Notes under the pieces: model-generated
The model's database searches: none
Seen by the model: the letters and a program-made list of their open reading frames with translations, nothing else
What the model was told of the DNA's origin: nothing
DNA from: Neocallimastix lanati (nom. inval.)
Taxonomy: Eukaryota; Neocallimastigomycota; Neocallimastigomycetes; Neocallimastigales; Neocallimastigaceae
Direction of reading: 5' to 3'
NCBI GenBank assembly: GCA_016946835.1
Contig: JACVTC010000103.1
Coordinates: forward strand, 135,001-199,000
Length of the DNA: 64,000 nucleotides
Shown here: in pieces, positions 32,656 through 46,115 of the stretch
How positions within the stretch are numbered: position 1 is the first letter of the stretch
Layout of the letters: the number at the start of each line of letters is the position of its first letter
Made by a program: the position numbers and the translations under genes

Positions 32656-35640
32656 TATAGTCATATTTAATATTTTATTATTTTGATAATTATAAAAAAA
32701 ATATATATAAATATAAATGTAAATATAAAATAATAATATAAATGTGAATGAAATTAATATTGATTTTGATTTTAATTATTATTGAATATAATTTAAATTA
32801 TTTTGATATTTATTTATGATTTATAACTATATTTATCTTTTCTTTTTTTATTTCCTTTTAATATTTTATAAAAAAATTTTTATTTTTATTTTTTTATTTT
32901 TTATTTTATTTTTTCATTTTTTTATCATTTATTTTAATATATATCTATATTTATATTAATTAAATAATAATTAAAATAAAATTGTTAATAATGGTAAAGA
33001 TTAAACAACTAATTAATTACAAATTTATATCACTTGCGTAAACATATGAACATTTTGTTTTTATATGAACATTTTTGTTTTTTTTAATATTAATGTAAAG
33101 ATGACAACTGTAGAAAACAATAAAAATAAAAAATAGTAACAACTATGTAATATAAAATTAATATCAATAAAAGAAAAGAAAAATGTTATAATTGACTGAA
33201 TTAAAGTTATATTATCCTATTTTTATTTAATTAATTAAAAAAAAAATTACACATTTGAAGGATGCAATGCATCCTTCAAATGTGTAATTTTTTTTTTTTT
33301 TTTTTTTTTTTTACTGAAATTGATAAATAATAAATTAAATAATAAAGATTATATTTTTATTTATAGTCAAAGAAGTAAAAATGGAATTGAGAAAAACTCT
33401 TATTTTAATTGTATATCTATTGTTAGTAGTATGCATAATAATAATAAATTAAAAAAAAAAAAAAAGAATAATGAATCTGCCATTTTATAAACCTTCGATA
33501 TAAAAATAAAATAAAATAATATTGAATATAATTAAAGTACAGATTGAATAGAATAAAATAAATAGTAAAGTATTAGAAATGAGTATAAAGTACTTATACA
33601 AAGTACAGATTGAATGAAATAAAATAAAATAAAATAAAATAAAATAAAATAAAATAAAATAAAATAAAATAAAATAAAACGGATGATAGTTTTGACAATG
33701 GATGTTTTTTTTTTTATTTCATCCATCGCAGATAGAAATATAATATTTTATTTAATATTTTTATTTAATATTTTATTTAATATTTTTATTTAATATTTTT
33801 ATTTAATATTTTATTTAATATTTTATTTAATATTTTTATTTAATTTAATTTTTTTAATTTAATATTTAATTTTAAAAAATAAAATTTTAAATTGTTGAAA
33901 GAAAAAAAAAATTATTATTTTAATATTTCCTTATTTGTAGATAAATTGTACCACTTTTATCATTAAATAAATAAATAAATTAATAATTTAAAAAAAGTAA
34001 TAAAGTTTAAATAGAAATAAATAAATAAATAAATAAGTAAATAAATAAATTTCTCAAAAATAATAAAAACAGTTTAATATCATAAAATCATTTATATAAA
34101 TATTTAAAATATGGCAAAAATTTAAACTTTTATTTAATATTTATGTAAAATTTTAAATTATTAAAAATATTACAATTAATTATTATTTAATTATTAAAAA
34201 TTATTACTATTAATTATTATTTATTTATTAAAAATTATTACCATTAATTATTATTTATTTATTAAATATTATTACCATTAATTATTATTTAATTATTAAA
34301 AATTATTCCTATTAATTATTATTCAAATATTCAAGTATTCAAGTATTCAATTATTCAATTATTTATTATTTATTATTTATTATTATTACTAAATATAGTT
34401 ATTAATTATATAATTATAATTATTATTATTAATTAGTATTATTTATTATTTATTATAAATAATAATAAAATTTTATTATTGCTTTAATATAAATATAAAT
34501 ATTTTAATTTATTTATTTATTTATTTTTTTGTCATACATTATAAAAAAAACAGATTAAATTTAAATTTTATTATTTATTATTTGTATTTATTATTTAATT
34601 ACTAATAATGAAATACTTTTTTTTTTTATTAATTTTTAAAATTTAATTTTAAAGTTTAATTTCTATTTTTTTCATTTCATTCAAATTAATATAAATATAG
34701 AAAGAAAAAAATAACACGAATAACTAATATAATAAAAATAATTATAAAAAAATAATTTATAATAATGTAATAAAAATAAATAAAAAAAAATAATTTATAA
34801 TAATAAAAATAATTATAAAAAAATAATTTATAAAAAATAATTATAAAAAAATAATTTGTTAAATAAAAAAAAAAAAATTGTTAATTACTATTCACTTTTA
34901 AATGAACTTATGAAAAATTAAAAATTTTTATAAAAATTATATATTCATGATTAGTGTAGATAACAATATAATAGCATCCTCTTAAAATGTATGCTTATGT
35001 TATAATAAATAGATAAAAAATAATAATTTTAAAATAAAAACAATAGATTTTAAAGGGCTTTAGATATAAAAGTAGATATATAATATAAAATATAGATAAA
35101 ATATTGATAAAATATAGATAAATTATAGATAAAATGTAGATAAAATATAGATATTTACTTGCCATAATGATGGTTCAAAGTGATGAAAAATTATATCATT
35201 TAAAGTATTAAGTAAAAATTTTTTTATTTTTTTTTTTTAATTTTTTTTATTTCATTTTATTTCTTTTTGTTGGTTTTATTAATTGATTGAAATAAAATAA
35301 AGTAAGATTAGAAAAAAAAAAAAAAGAATAAAATTATTATTTTTTATCAAATTAATATCAAAAAATTTAATAATTAAACTTTTCTTAATTTTTATTTTTT
35401 CATCCATAGAACTAGAAATAAAGTTAGGTTTAAACGATAATAAAAAAATTTTTGCATTCAAAACAAAACAACACACAAAAGAAAAGAAAAAAAGTTATTT
35501 ATATAAGAAATAAAAATAAAAATTGTAAATTTAGTAATAGTATGGGTGTGTAAAAAAAATATTATAATTATAATAATTATAACTTCTTATCCAAAAATAA
35601 AATTATATAAAGAAAAACTTAACAGATAGAATAGATCAAT
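32476..35640. other. AT-rich region of short tandem repeats, no gene
   Basis: Contains the 61-nt inverted repeat at 33237-33297, (AAAAT)n at 33616-33679 (with AAGTACAGATTGAAT repeated 64 bp apart around it), TATTTAATATTTT repeats at 33745-33845, a degenerate repeat of about 40 bp (ATTAATTATTATT) at 34155-34325 and a 13-mer (AAAATATAGATAA) at 35088-35155. Open frames here are repeat products. Confidence 0.7.
33237..33297. repeat. Perfect 30-bp inverted repeat with 1-nt centre
   Basis: A10-TTACACATTTGAAGGATGCA, a single A at 33267, then the exact reverse complement ending in T10. It may be a cruciform, a MITE-like relic or a Rho-independent-looking hairpin of no function in a fungus. Confidence 0.9.
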
Positions 35641-35644
35641 TTAA

Positions 35645-36075
35645 TATAAATAATAAATAATAAATAATAAATAATAAATAGTTGAATAATAAATAATAAA
35701 TAATGAATAATAAATAATAAATAATAAATAGTTGAATAATAAATAATAAATAATAAATAATAAATAATAAATAATAAATAATAAATAATAAATAATAAAT
35801 AGTTGAATAATAAATAATAAATAATAAATAATAAATAATTGAATAATAAATAATAAATAATAAATAATAAATAATAAATAATAAATAATAAATAATAAAT
35901 AATAAATAATAAATAATAAATAATAAATAATAATAAATAATAAATAATAATAAATAATAAATAATAAATAATAAATAATAAATAATAAATAATATATAAT
36001 AAATAATAAATAGTTGAATAATAATATATAATAAATAATAAATAGTTGAATAATAAATAATAAATAATTGAATAG
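35645..36075. repeat. (TAAATAA)n heptamer array 1
   Basis: 7-bp AT-only unit with interspersed TAGTTGAATAA variants. A long minus-strand frame across it (FIIYYLL repeats) is a by-product. Confidence 0.9.
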
Positions 36076-36427
36076 TAAATAATTGAATTTTATGTAATAG
36101 ATATTTGAATAATAATTAATAAATAATAAATTTTTAAAAAATTTAAAGTTTAAAAACATATGATAATAACTTTTTTTTTTAATTATTATAAATATATATA
36201 TTTTTTTCTGTGTAATACAGAATTTATTGTATAACATTTTATATTATATATTGTTTTTCTAATTGAATTTTAATATAAAGCTTCTAATTCATAGTTAAAT
36301 ATCTTCTATTGATAATATATCCATTCTATTTGTTCATACATATAAAAGAGTATATTGAATAAAAATATCTAAATATCAAATTTAAAAATAGGAGTCTACA
36401 AAAAAAAAAAATACTATATTAATATAT

Positions 36428-36735
36428 TTAAATAAATAAATAGAAAATAATAAATAATAAATAAATAAATAATAAATATATAAATAGAAAATAATTGAAT
36501 AATAAATAATAAATAATTGAATAATAAATAATTGAATAATAAATAATAAATAATTGAATAATAAATAATTGAATAATAAATAATTGAATAATAAATAATA
36601 AATAATTGAATAATAAATAATAAATAATTGAATAATAAATAATAAATAATTGAATAATAAATAATAAATGATGAATAATAAATAATTGAATAATAAATAA
36701 TAAATGATGAATAATAAATAAGTAAGTAAATAAAT
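36428..36735. repeat. (TAAATAA)n heptamer array 2
   Basis: Same unit, with more frequent ATTGAATAA interruptions; flanked by AAATAAAT tetramers. Confidence 0.9.
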
Positions 36736-37664
36736 GAATCATATTTATATGAAGGATTAAATTTTAATTTTATTAATATTTGAACTTTCTTTTTTAAAAA
36801 GTATTAATAAAACTATAATGTACATTATGTTAATTATATATAATGAATTAATTGGTTGATATATCTACTATGCTACAAGATATTACATTTACATTAAAGG
36901 AAATTTTTAATAATATTTAAATAAACTTATACAAACTTTATTTCTTTAATATTTTTATATTAGCTTTACAGTTTATATTCTAAGCATATATACTCAATTA
37001 TATTATATCCATATATTATAAATTAAAATCCTGAGTTACCAAAAAATTACTTTAACAATAAATAAAAATTTTTTTTCTTTGGTATTTCTATTTATTTATT
37101 TATTTATTTATTTAACAAATTAATTATTTAGTAAATTAATAATTTATTTAATTAATTAGCTAATTAATTAATTATTTTATTAGTAATTTATTTAATTACA
37201 TATTTATTCATTTATTTACATTTTGTTTATGATGGTATTTATTTATTTATTTATCTATTTATTTATTTATTAATTCAAAGTGAATAATAATAAAAAAAAA
37301 GTAAAAGAAAAAATAAGTCTTAAATTATACGAATTTAAATTTACATTTAATAGAATTAACTGTTTATATATAAAATTGAATAAAATATAAAATTGAATAA
37401 AATATAAAATTGAATAAAATATAAAATTGAATAAAATATAAAATTGAATAATATCTACAAATTAAAAGCAATATAAAATTTCAAAGACGTACTTCTTAAT
37501 TCTTTTTAAATGAATTGAATATACGGTTAGAGATATAAAATTAAAATTGTAAACTTGACTGGAATATATATTATTAATTATTTCTCCTATATTACAATCA
37601 ATTTATTATATATATAAATATGATTAAAAAAAAATAATAAACTATTCTTTTATATTAAATAATT
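36736..37664. other. AT-rich spacer with a 17-bp tandem repeat
   Basis: ATAAAATTGAATAAAAT repeats about five times at 37366-37450. (ATTT)n runs lie near 37090 and 37240. No gene. Confidence 0.7.
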
Positions 37665-38105
37665 AAATAATAAAAATAAATAATAAATAATAGATAATAA
37701 ATAATAAATAATAAAAAATAAATAATAAAAATAAAAAATAAATAATAAAAAATAAATAATAAAAAATAAATAATAAATAATAAATAATAAATAATAAATA
37801 ATTGAATAATAAATAATAAATAATAAATAATAAGTAATAAGTAATAATAAAATAAATAATAAATAATAAATAATAAATAATAAATAATAAATAATAAATA
37901 ATAAATAATAAATAATAAATAATAAATAATAAATAATAAATAATAAATAATAAATAATAAATAATAAATAATAAATAATAAATAATAAATAATAAATAAT
38001 AAATAATAAATAATAATTAATAAATAATTAAATAATTAAATAATTGTAATAGTAATAATAATAAATAATAAATAAATAATAATAATAATAAATAATAAAT
38101 TATAA
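37665..38105. repeat. (TAAATAA)n heptamer array 3
   Basis: Longest pure stretch is about 37845-38015. Confidence 0.9.
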
Positions 38106-38485
38106 AGAATAGAACAATAGATAAATAGATAAATAAATATAATCTAGTTTTGTTTATATTATGAAATGCCATATTCTTAGTTTAATCTCCATATAAACTC
38201 TGGTAAGTTGATTTTATACTAATATAATTATAAATTATTGCTTATTATTTATATTTGACTAATTTTCTCTCTTGCTTATTTTTTTATTCATTTTTTATTT
38301 CTTTCTTTTCATTTTTTTATTACTCTTTTTATTTATTTAAATATTTTTTGTTTTTTACATTTATATATTTATTTTTTTTTTATTTTTTATTTTGTAAACT
38401 TTATATTATTATTTTTTTAATTAATATAGTGAAGAAGGATTTTATTAAGGAGTTAAAAAAAATTTAAATTTATATAAGAATAAAC

Positions 38486-38535
38486 TTTTCATCCTTTTAA
38501 ATATAAATCAAAATATATATTTAAAAGGATGAAAA
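38486..38535. repeat. Perfect 20-bp inverted repeat, 10-nt loop
   Basis: TTTTCATCCTTTTAAATATA, loop AATCAAAATA, then the exact complement. Like the inverted repeat at 33237 it carries CATCCTT within an otherwise AT sequence. Confidence 0.85.
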
Positions 38536-38934
38536 TCAGATAATTCGTTTATTCTATTTATTATTATTATTATTATTATTTATTATTATTATTATTTTTT
38601 TTTTTAAAAAAGTCAATATATATTAAAGTGAACGTAAAATGAATTTCATTATTAAATTGGTTTGATTACTTTTATTGAAAGTCATTAATAATCTCTCATT
38701 ATTATTATTTTATTATTCATTACTTATGATAATGATTATTATAATTATTCAAAGATAATTAAAACTTTTTTTATTTTATTATCTTTTTTTTTTTTTTTTT
38801 TTTATTCATAATTAGTTATAATAGCCAAAGTTATTTTTAATATTAGGTTTACTATTTATTTATTTATTAATTCTTACTATTATTTTTAACGGTTTATACC
38901 TTCATTTATACATTATTTGTTGCTTTCTAATAAA

Positions 38935-39125
38935 TATTTTATATTCATTTATAATTTATATAATTTTATATTCATTTATAATTTTATATTCATTTATAAT
39001 TTTATATTCATTTATAATTTTATATTCATTTATAATTTTATATTCATTTATAATTTATATAATTTAATATTCATTTATAATTTTATATTCATTTATAATT
39101 TTATATTTATTTCATTATATTTATT
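38935..39125. repeat. 18-bp minisatellite
   Basis: TTATAATTTTATATTCAT repeats about eight times. Because the period is a multiple of 3, it produces a spurious open frame of repeated NFIFIY. Confidence 0.9.
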
Positions 39126-40254
39126 TCATTATATTCTCTATATTATATTTAATATATATAATTCAATTGAAATTATATATCTATTTGTATTTATGGATAT
39201 ATTATTTATTTTATTACCTATGAATTTTTTATATTTATATATTATCAAAGAATATACAATTCTAATATTTATATTTAATATATTAATTAATTTATTATAA
39301 TACTTATTTTTTATATAATTATATTATACAGTTAATGGAAAATATACACTGAAATATAATGGAATATATTAATAGTAGATAATAATAAACTAAATTTTAA
39401 TTTTATTTTATTTTATTTTTTTTTAAACTAAAGATAAAATCCATTTATTCCAACGATAATCAATGGATTTCCAAAAAAAAAAATACAATAAGATACAATA
39501 CAATATGATACGATACAATACTTTATAAAACAATGAAATACAATATAATACAATATATAATAAATGGAGTTTTATCAATTTTTTTATATTTATTATTTTT
39601 ATAATTTATTAAAATTTACCTATCAATTTTTACTCAATTAATATATAATATATTTTCGATATATATAAATGAATTAAAATCAATTATTTGGAATAGCATT
39701 TTCTAAATATATAAAATAAATTAGCTTTTTTTTTTCTTTTTTATCAATGTCGTGCAATAATTTTCTATTTTTTATAATTTATATATTAAAATATACTGAT
39801 AATATATTTTTCTTTTTATTTTATATGGATATTTTATATTTATTCACAATAATAATATTTTTATTTATTTGAATAATTTTAAATATATAAATGAAATAAT
39901 AATATATAATATTATTATATTTATATATTATTTATATACCTATGATATAATTAGTTTACATTAAAATATATATTTAATATATTATAAACATTTAATTATT
40001 GAAAAACTTTAAATATAATGCAATATATGCAGTAGCATATTATTTATATAGACGAGAATAATATTAAATAATTAAATATCGAATTAAACTTTATTTATTA
40101 TTGTTTATATATTACAATTATAAATTTAAATTTTTTAATTCATAGGTTATTGAAATATATTGATTCAAATAAAATTTCTTTATATTGAAACCAATTGTAA
40201 TATATTACAATATTACAATATACTTTTTTTAATAATTAAAATTTAGTTAATAAA
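39126..40254. other. AT-rich spacer
   Basis: No gene or strong repeat; GATACAATACAATATGATAC tracts near 39490-39560. Confidence 0.65.
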
Positions 40255-40680
40255 TTATAAATAATTAATAATAAATAATAAATAATAAATAATAAATAAT
40301 AAATAATAAATAATAAATAATAAATAATAAATAATAAATAATAAATAATAAATAATAAATAATAAATAATAAATAATAAATAATAAATAATAAATAATAA
40401 ATAATAAATAATAAATAATAAATAATAAATAATAAATAATTGAATAATAAATAATAAATAATTGAATAATAAATATTAAATAATAAATAATAAATATTAA
40501 ATAATTGAATAATAAATATTAAATAATGAATAATAAATAATTAAATAATTGAATAGTAAATAATAAATAAATATTAAATATTAAATAATTGAATAATAAA
40601 TATAGAATAATAAATAATAATTATTAAAAATAAATAATAATTATTAAAAATAAATAATAAATATTAAAAATATTAATTAA
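40255..40680. repeat. (TAAATAA)n heptamer array 4
   Basis: Pure heptamers to about 40440, then units degenerating into AATATTAAATAATTG variants. Confidence 0.9.
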
Positions 40681-42424
40681 TTATATAAAAGATTTTATAT
40701 CAAATATTTATTAGTTAATAATTATCAGGGATCTGAGAAAGAACAGATAAAATATTATATAATATAATTATTTAATAATTTAAATATAAAAGAAAAAAAA
40801 ATTTTTTTATTAAATAGAAGTATCTATTATTATATGCCGATTTATTACTATTATTTTAATTATTATTATATTATTATTCTCTATTTCTTTTTATTAGTTA
40901 TGTAAAAATTCTAATTATTATTATTATTTTTAATTTTTAGTTTTAAAAAAAGAATTTTTTTTTATAATTATATTTTATTTTCTTTTATAAAATCTATTTA
41001 TATTATTACTAATCTAATCTACAAAATAATTATTATTTTTTTTGTTTTTCTTATTATAATTTTGATTTTATTTTTTTTTTTAATAATTTATTAATTAGCT
41101 AAAAAAAAAAGGTATTTGAAAAAAAAAAGAAAAACAAAATAAATAATAATTCAAAAAAAAAAAAAAAAATAATTGATAATATCATAAACTTTATTTATTT
41201 TACTAAAAGAAATAAAATATTAAAAAAAAAAAAAAAAAAATCACATCAAAAATTATAATATATTATCAATAGTTAGATTTAATTATTATTTATTATTTTA
41301 AGAATTTACTCAGTCTTCACTGTTTACTAATATAATATTTTCAAATTAACAAAGAATATAAAAAAAGAAATTTTTTATTTACGGATAATTTAAATTTATT
41401 ACAAATTTTTTCAAGTAAAATTATTATTAAATTTATAGTTTCTTACTTTTTCTTTGAAAATAAATGTTCATTTGGATTCAACGGTTGAAAAATAAGAACC
41501 AATAATCAAACTTATTAAATAAAAAAACAAAAAATACAATTACTATTACTTTTTTTTAAACTGTTTTAATTATTATTTTATTTATTAAATTTATAATATA
41601 CTATTCTTAAATATCAAGTATTTATATATTACAATTAAAATAGGATATATCTCATTTTAAATATTAACAAAAAAAGTTTATATATGTAATAGCTTTTACT
41701 TGTAAAAAAAAAATATAGTATATGAAATTATAAAAATAAGAATTCTATTACAATTATTTATATAAAAAATTGTATAATCCGATTAAAAAATTTTAGATTA
41801 TAAGAAAGGATGAAATAGATATTTTTTTTAATTTAAAAGGATATAAAACTTATTTAATATTTTTTTTTATAAACAGAATTAAATTTTCATATATTATTTT
41901 ATTACGATTTTTTTTTTTTTTTTACATATAATTACAATCTATACTTAATTTTAAACGGTTATCTAGATTAAATAACGTAAATATATGTTTTATTATATTA
42001 ATATTATATTAAAATATAAATACAATGTATATTCGTAATTAATAAAAAATAATAAAAATTAATTATAAAATATAATAAATGTTTATTAAAGTATTATATT
42101 ATTAAAAATAGAAATTTAAATAACATTAAAATAAATAAAAAGAAATCAATTAGAAAATTACAATAAATATTTATAAAAAAGATTAAGAATTAAAATTTAG
42201 AATTAGAATAAAGTTTTTTTTTATACTTTAAAAGAAATTCTGATAATAATATTAAAACATTTCAAACTACTATAGAAATAGTTAATGTTAAAATTAATAT
42301 TTATTAACTAATATTTATAAATAATATTATTTAATGAAGATAATGTAATATTATTTAAATTATTATTAATACATAAATAATTTACAATTAATATATAAAT
42401 TTTTAATAGTAATATATTACGAAA
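40681..42424. other. AT-rich spacer and 5' region of the kinase gene
   Basis: No gene. It must hold the casein kinase promoter and 5'UTR, but no element stands out from the A/T background. Confidence 0.6.
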
Positions 42425-45400
42425 ATGTCACAACCTCAAATTCAAGTTCCAGCGACACAGAATCAATCACAAATTATAAATAAATTACATCTTCAACAAA
42501 AGCTTCAACAATATCAGCAACAGCAACAGCAACAACAACAAGTTCAAAGTAAACATCAAAGCAGTGGTCAAAATCATCAAAGTCAACATCATCATACCCA
42601 TGAAAAATTATCAAAAGCATATGCTAGTAGTAATATTGTAGCTACTCACTACAAAGTTAATAAAAAAATTGGTGAAGGTAGTTTTGGTGTAATTTATGAA
42701 GGTAGGTTTCAAAAATCTTAATATTTATTAAAAAACAATAAAAAAAAGGATAATTTTTAATGAGAATATTGTTAAATTATTATAAAATAATATTAATAAT
42801 AAAAGGATAATATTTAATAATATAACTATTTTATAATAAAATAATAATAAAAAAATAGATATAATGAGAATATTATTATTTTTTATTAAAAGATAATAAA
42901 AATGGATAAAATAAAAAAAAAATTTAATTTTATATGATAATATATAAATAAATAATAGAGATTATTTTTTTTAAAAAAAAAACTTTAATTAATGGAAAAT
43001 TTATGTTATAAAAATTTTATTATGTAAAGGTATAAATTTATTAAATAATGTTCTTGTTGCTATAAAATTTGAACATCGTAATTGTGATGCTCCACAATTA
43101 AGGGAAGAGCATCGTGCTTATAAAATTTTAGCTGGCACAGGTAGAAATTATAAATTATAAATTATATGTATATATTTATATATATATATATAAATAAATA
43201 TAATAAAATATTGACAATTTTATATTAATAAATTAATAAAAATCAGTTGGTGTTCCAAAATCTTATTATTTTGGCCAACAAGGAAAATATAATATTTTAT
43301 GTATGGATTTATTAGGTCCATCTTTAGAAGATATGTTTGATTTATGTAAAAGAAAGTTTTCAGTAAAAACTGTCTGTATGGTTGCAAAGCAAATGGTAAT
43401 TTAATTAAATGAAATTTAAAATATTTGTTATATATATTTGTCTAAAAACAATTTAAAATTAAATATTATTTATTAAAGAAATTTAAAATAAAAATAATCT
43501 TTAATAAATATTAATTAAAACTTGAAATTTATCACCACTAATCTTATAATAAAATTTAATTCAAACGTTAAATTTATTAATAAATAGTCTTAATAAATTT
43601 TAATTAAAACGCTAAATTTATTTTTTATAATTAACAAAAAAATATAAATATATGTATTTTTTATTTATTGATTATATTGATATATATTATTTGAATAGAT
43701 TACAAGAGTTGAATCTATGCATGAACGTAATTTAATCCATAGAGATATTAAACCAGATAATTTCTTAATTGGTCGTTTACCAAGAACTTTAACTGCTTTA
43801 TTATCTTCTAGATCCGATACTCATTTCTTAGATAAAAATTTCAATGTTAAAAAATACTCTGTTGTCAGAAATCATACTGCTACTCATCCCCATCCAGCAT
43901 CACAAATTTATATGGTTGATTTTGGTATGGCTAAACAATATAGAGATCCAAGAACTAAGCGTCATATACCCTATCGCGACAAGAAGAGCTTAAGTGGAAC
44001 AGCTAGATATATGAGTATCAATACTCACTTAGGTATTGAACAAAGTAGAAGAGATGATTTAGAAGCTTTAGGTCATGTTTTCATGTATTTCTTAAGAGGA
44101 AGTTTACCATGGCAAGGATTAAAAGCAGCTACAAATAAGCAAAAATACGAAAGAATTTGTGAAAAGAAGCAAACTACTACTTTAGATGAACTTTGTGGTG
44201 AATTCCCAAATGAATTTAAAATTTACATGAATTATGTTCGTACTTTAAAATTTGATGAACAACCAGATTATGAATATTTAAGAAACTTATTTAATAAGGT
44301 CTTAAGTAGAATGGGTGAAATTGATGATGGTGTTTTTGATTGGATGATGGTTATGGATAAAAAGGTTGAAGAAAGATTAAAACGTGAAATGGAACTTGAA
44401 AGAATGAAAAGTCAACAGTCAACACTTGCTCCAACACCATCATCAGCATCACCAACAGTTGAAGAAAATCGTCGTTCAGCACAAAGAGCTTCTGATATAT
44501 ATAATCTTAAAGCTATGAATAGCTCAAGCAATAATCCACTTCAATATGCTACTTTAAATGCAGCCCAAAGAATTAATAGTGCTAACAATATTAATACAAG
44601 TCATTTAGGTGCAAATACAAATATTAATCCTAATTTATCACAGATTAATATTAATCCAAATACTAGTCAACAATTAAATACTAGTAGCTTAAATCCAAAC
44701 GTTTCTATGAGTCAAAATCTTAATATTAATACAAGTAGTTCAAATTTAATAATGAATAATTCTCAAAGTAATATTTTAACTAATGAAAAAATTCCAGCGA
44801 AACAACAACAATCAATACAACAATCACAGTATTTAACTCCTCAACAAAATAACTCTCAGGGAGATATTATAACTTCCAATGATGGAAAGGGAACGACTAA
44901 ACCTAATAGTACTACACCTAATACTTCTAATGACAATGTTAATTCTAATAAAAAATTAAGTCAACCAGATCCTACCCCACAAATTTCTATCAATGGCCAA
45001 CAACAAAACTTAAGTCAACCAGCTCTTCATTCCCCAACTAATTCTCAAAGTCAACAACAAATTCATTCCACTTCTCATTCTTCAACTCAAAATCGATCCC
45101 ATAATCAACTACCAAACGCTTCCGAAGCTCAAAATCAAAGTAAAAATCAATTACAAACTGTTCCAAATGGTGATAAGCAATCGTCAAATTATGGATCTAC
45201 TTTAGAATATAAATCAGCACAACAGCAACAACAAAATGTAACTTCAACAACAAATAATACAAATTCTAATGCTCAAACTAATTCTTATGTTGTACCAGGA
45301 CCACATGATTTTACAGGATATTCTCCAAATTATTCATTATCTACTTTTAATGCTAAACAAACTCAAAATACATCAAAAATTAATAATTATGAAGTAGAAA

Positions 45401-45516
45401 ATGTTAAACCATCTACTAAACATAAGAGATCTGTATTTAGAAGAATATTTGGAATGGGATGTTGCATTCGTGATCAAGATGTTGTTTCTGAAGTAAATAA
45501 AGATACAAAACAGTAA
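42425..45516 (+). CDS. Casein kinase I, Yck-like, four exons
   Basis: Ser/Thr protein kinase of the CK1 family, 784 aa. Exons by eye: 42425-42701, 43030-43140, 43247-43395, 43699-45516; all introns GT..AG and total length divisible by 3. The N-terminus is Gln/His-rich. The kinase domain starts at [13 protein letters not shown] (about 79-91); Lys105 (VAIKFE), HRDIKPDN with Asp195, DFG at 253-255, the CK1-typical MSINTHLG replacing the APE motif, and SLPWQGLKA follow. A 42-residue insert (about 206-247) lies between FLIGR and the DFG strand. After about residue 420 comes a long Asn/Gln/Ser-rich tail. Basic RSVFRR then Cys767-Cys768 near the end recalls the palmitoylated C-terminus that anchors yeast Yck kinases to the plasma membrane, though here 16 residues follow the Cys pair. 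The likely role is membrane-linked nutrient or morphogenesis signalling, inferred from the family. Confidence 0.93.
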
Positions 45517-46071
45517 AAATAATAATAAAAAAAAGCCTTCTATATCATTATTAGTAATATACATATACATGAAAAAAAAAAAAAGAAAAAACATATAAAT
45601 ATTATATGAAATAAATATATTGTTATTCTTTCGAACTTTTTTTTTTTATTATTATATTACTTTTTTAAAGAAAAATAATTTAATATAAAAAAAATTTTAA
45701 TCTTAATAATTATTGCAATATTATTTTATTTTATTTTATATTATTTTATCATTTTTTTTTTTTTTTTTTTTAAAAATATCTATTTGGAATTAATTAAATT
45801 TTACATTTTTAATATCTTTTTTTTATCTATTTTTTTTTTTTTATAGTTTTTATTTTATTTTTTTTTTATTTTTTTTTTTTTAATTATTATTTTTTTTAAA
45901 AAAAAAAAAAAATAAAAAAGAATTTTTTTATTCATATTTTAAATATTATTTATTCTTTATATATATATAAAATAAAACAAATTAATTAAATAAAAATAAT
46001 AATAATTAATAATAAAAATAATAAAAATAATAAAAATTTTTATTAAAAAAAAAAAAAAAAAAGAAAAGAAG

Positions 46072-46115
<44 letters not shown>

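Noticed and set aside
33532-33726. 64-codon minus-strand frame
   Set aside because: Translation of an (AAAAT)n repeat with no unique sequence beyond it.
35641-36742. Long minus-strand frames of FIIYYLL-type repeats
   Set aside because: They are produced by the 7-bp satellite, which lacks stops in that frame; there is no other coding evidence.
38917-39300. 127-codon frame with repeated NFIFIY
   Set aside because: By-product of an 18-bp minisatellite whose period is a multiple of three.
35645-40680. CRISPR-like spaced repeats
   Set aside because: Units are contiguous 7-bp AT satellites without unique spacers, in a eukaryotic genome.
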